Shown: positions 5,137-5,409 of the stretch, piece by piece | Position numbering within the stretch: position 1 is the first letter of the stretch | Layout of the letters: every line of letters starts with the position of its first letter | Source: Desulfuromonadaceae bacterium UBA6124 | GTDB lineage: Bacteria; Desulfobacterota; Desulfuromonadia; Desulfuromonadales; Trichloromonadaceae | DNA length: 5,409 nt | Assembly: GCA_002423365.1 (NCBI GenBank) | Contig: DIVU01000349.1 | Coordinates: forward strand, 409-5,817 | Direction: 5' to 3' | Notes under the pieces: model-generated | Database searches by the model: none | What the model was told of the DNA's origin: nothing | What the model saw: only the letters and a program-made list of their open reading frames with translations | Program-made: the position numbers and the translations under genes

Positions 5137-5409
5137 CTACTGTTTTCCGGCGCGGGGGGCAATCCACGACCGGCACGGTTCCGCCCGCCGGTGCCGGGTG
5201 ATATACTCCGCCAGCCGCGCCGCCAGCTGGATCTTGTTGACCGCGGCCTCGCGGGTCGCGTCCAGGGTCCGCGCTCGTTGCGCGACGGTTTTTTTCGCCG
5301 CGACGAGGCGGCGCTCGGTCGCCTCGTCGCCGTCGGGCCGATCCTCGCGGATGACGGCCTGCCGGGCCTCCATCAGGCTGTCGCGGGCGGCGTCGATCAT
5401 GGCACGGGC
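5137..5409 (-). CDS. Unknown helical protein, 5' end outside the window
   Basis: I do not recognise the family. The frame is open to the window edge. An ATG at 5400 would give 87 residues, but the nine bases before it (GCCCGTGCC) hold no ribosome binding site, so the gene probably starts upstream and is partial here. The visible part is rich in Arg, Ala and Glu and looks almost wholly alpha-helical, perhaps coiled-coil, from about 1 to 72 of the ATG-numbered product (EARQAVIRED, then RRLVAAKKTVAQRARTLD and KIQLAARLAEYITRH). The end, CRSWIAPRAGKQ, is irregular. There is no signal peptide or membrane segment. It precedes a gpZ-like tail gene on the same strand, so a virion or packaging role is possible but only by position. 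It is the only gene here ending in TAG, and the frame stays open for 33 codons afterwards. Confidence 0.6.
   Translation of the reverse strand, partial: ARAMIDAARDSLMEARQAVIREDRPDGDEATERRLVAAKKTVAQRARTLDATREAAVNKIQLAARLAEYITRHRRAEPCRSWIAPRAGKQ

Noticed and set aside
5102..5139. Pyrrolysine-type recoding of the TAG helped by the hairpin
   Set aside because: Other genes here end in TGA or TAA, so TAG usage cannot be judged; no pyrrolysine machinery is in the window, and a terminator explains the hairpin more simply.
1..5409. Small complete circular genome with terminal overlap
   Set aside because: The two window ends share no visible overlap and the right-hand gene runs off the edge; circularity cannot be supported.

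Overview
The window looks like part of a bacteriophage, prophage or phage-derived element of a GC-rich bacterium. All the convincing genes lie on the minus strand, so transcription runs from high to low coordinates. Genes are GC-rich, with sharp AT-rich islands at about 90-203, 1810-1975, 4250-4310 and 4983-5010. Most starts carry purine-rich ribosome binding sites, which suggests a proteobacterial or Desulfobacterota-type host. Nothing in the window fixes the taxon. No integrase, terminase, portal, tRNA, CRISPR array or complete insertion sequence is visible.

Layout in the direction of transcription: (1) 5409-5137, the 3' part of an unrecognised helical protein that runs off the window edge; a strong GC-rich hairpin follows its stop. 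(2) 4982-4362, a tail completion/minor tail protein of the lambda gpZ family. (3) A roughly 120-nt gap with a plausible promoter. (4) 4243-3791, a zinc-ribbon plus helix-turn-helix protein that resembles the front end of an IS1595-type transposase but lacks a catalytic domain. (5) 3801-3607, a 64-residue unknown protein. (6) 3614-1989, a superfamily 3 helicase of the P4/D5 type. (7) 1988-1740, an AT-rich intergenic region with repeated ATCCTT/TTGAAGGAT elements and a perfect 18-bp palindrome, a good candidate for a replication origin or operator. (8) 1739-315, a DnaG-like primase with a CHC2-type zinc site and a TOPRIM domain. (9) 314-1, no supported gene; this stretch holds two inverted repeats and an imperfect direct repeat.

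Genes 4-6 overlap by 8-11 nt and are probably translationally coupled. With the primase they form a replication module: the primase would make primers, the SF3 helicase would unwind DNA, and the repeat-rich gap between them would be the likely initiation site. This resembles the phage P4 alpha protein, which joins primase and SF3 helicase in one chain, but here the two activities are on separate genes with the candidate origin between them. The zinc-ribbon/HTH protein is a natural candidate to bind these repeats, though that is inference only. A structural tail gene immediately upstream on the same strand places the module inside a phage-type genome rather than a simple plasmid.
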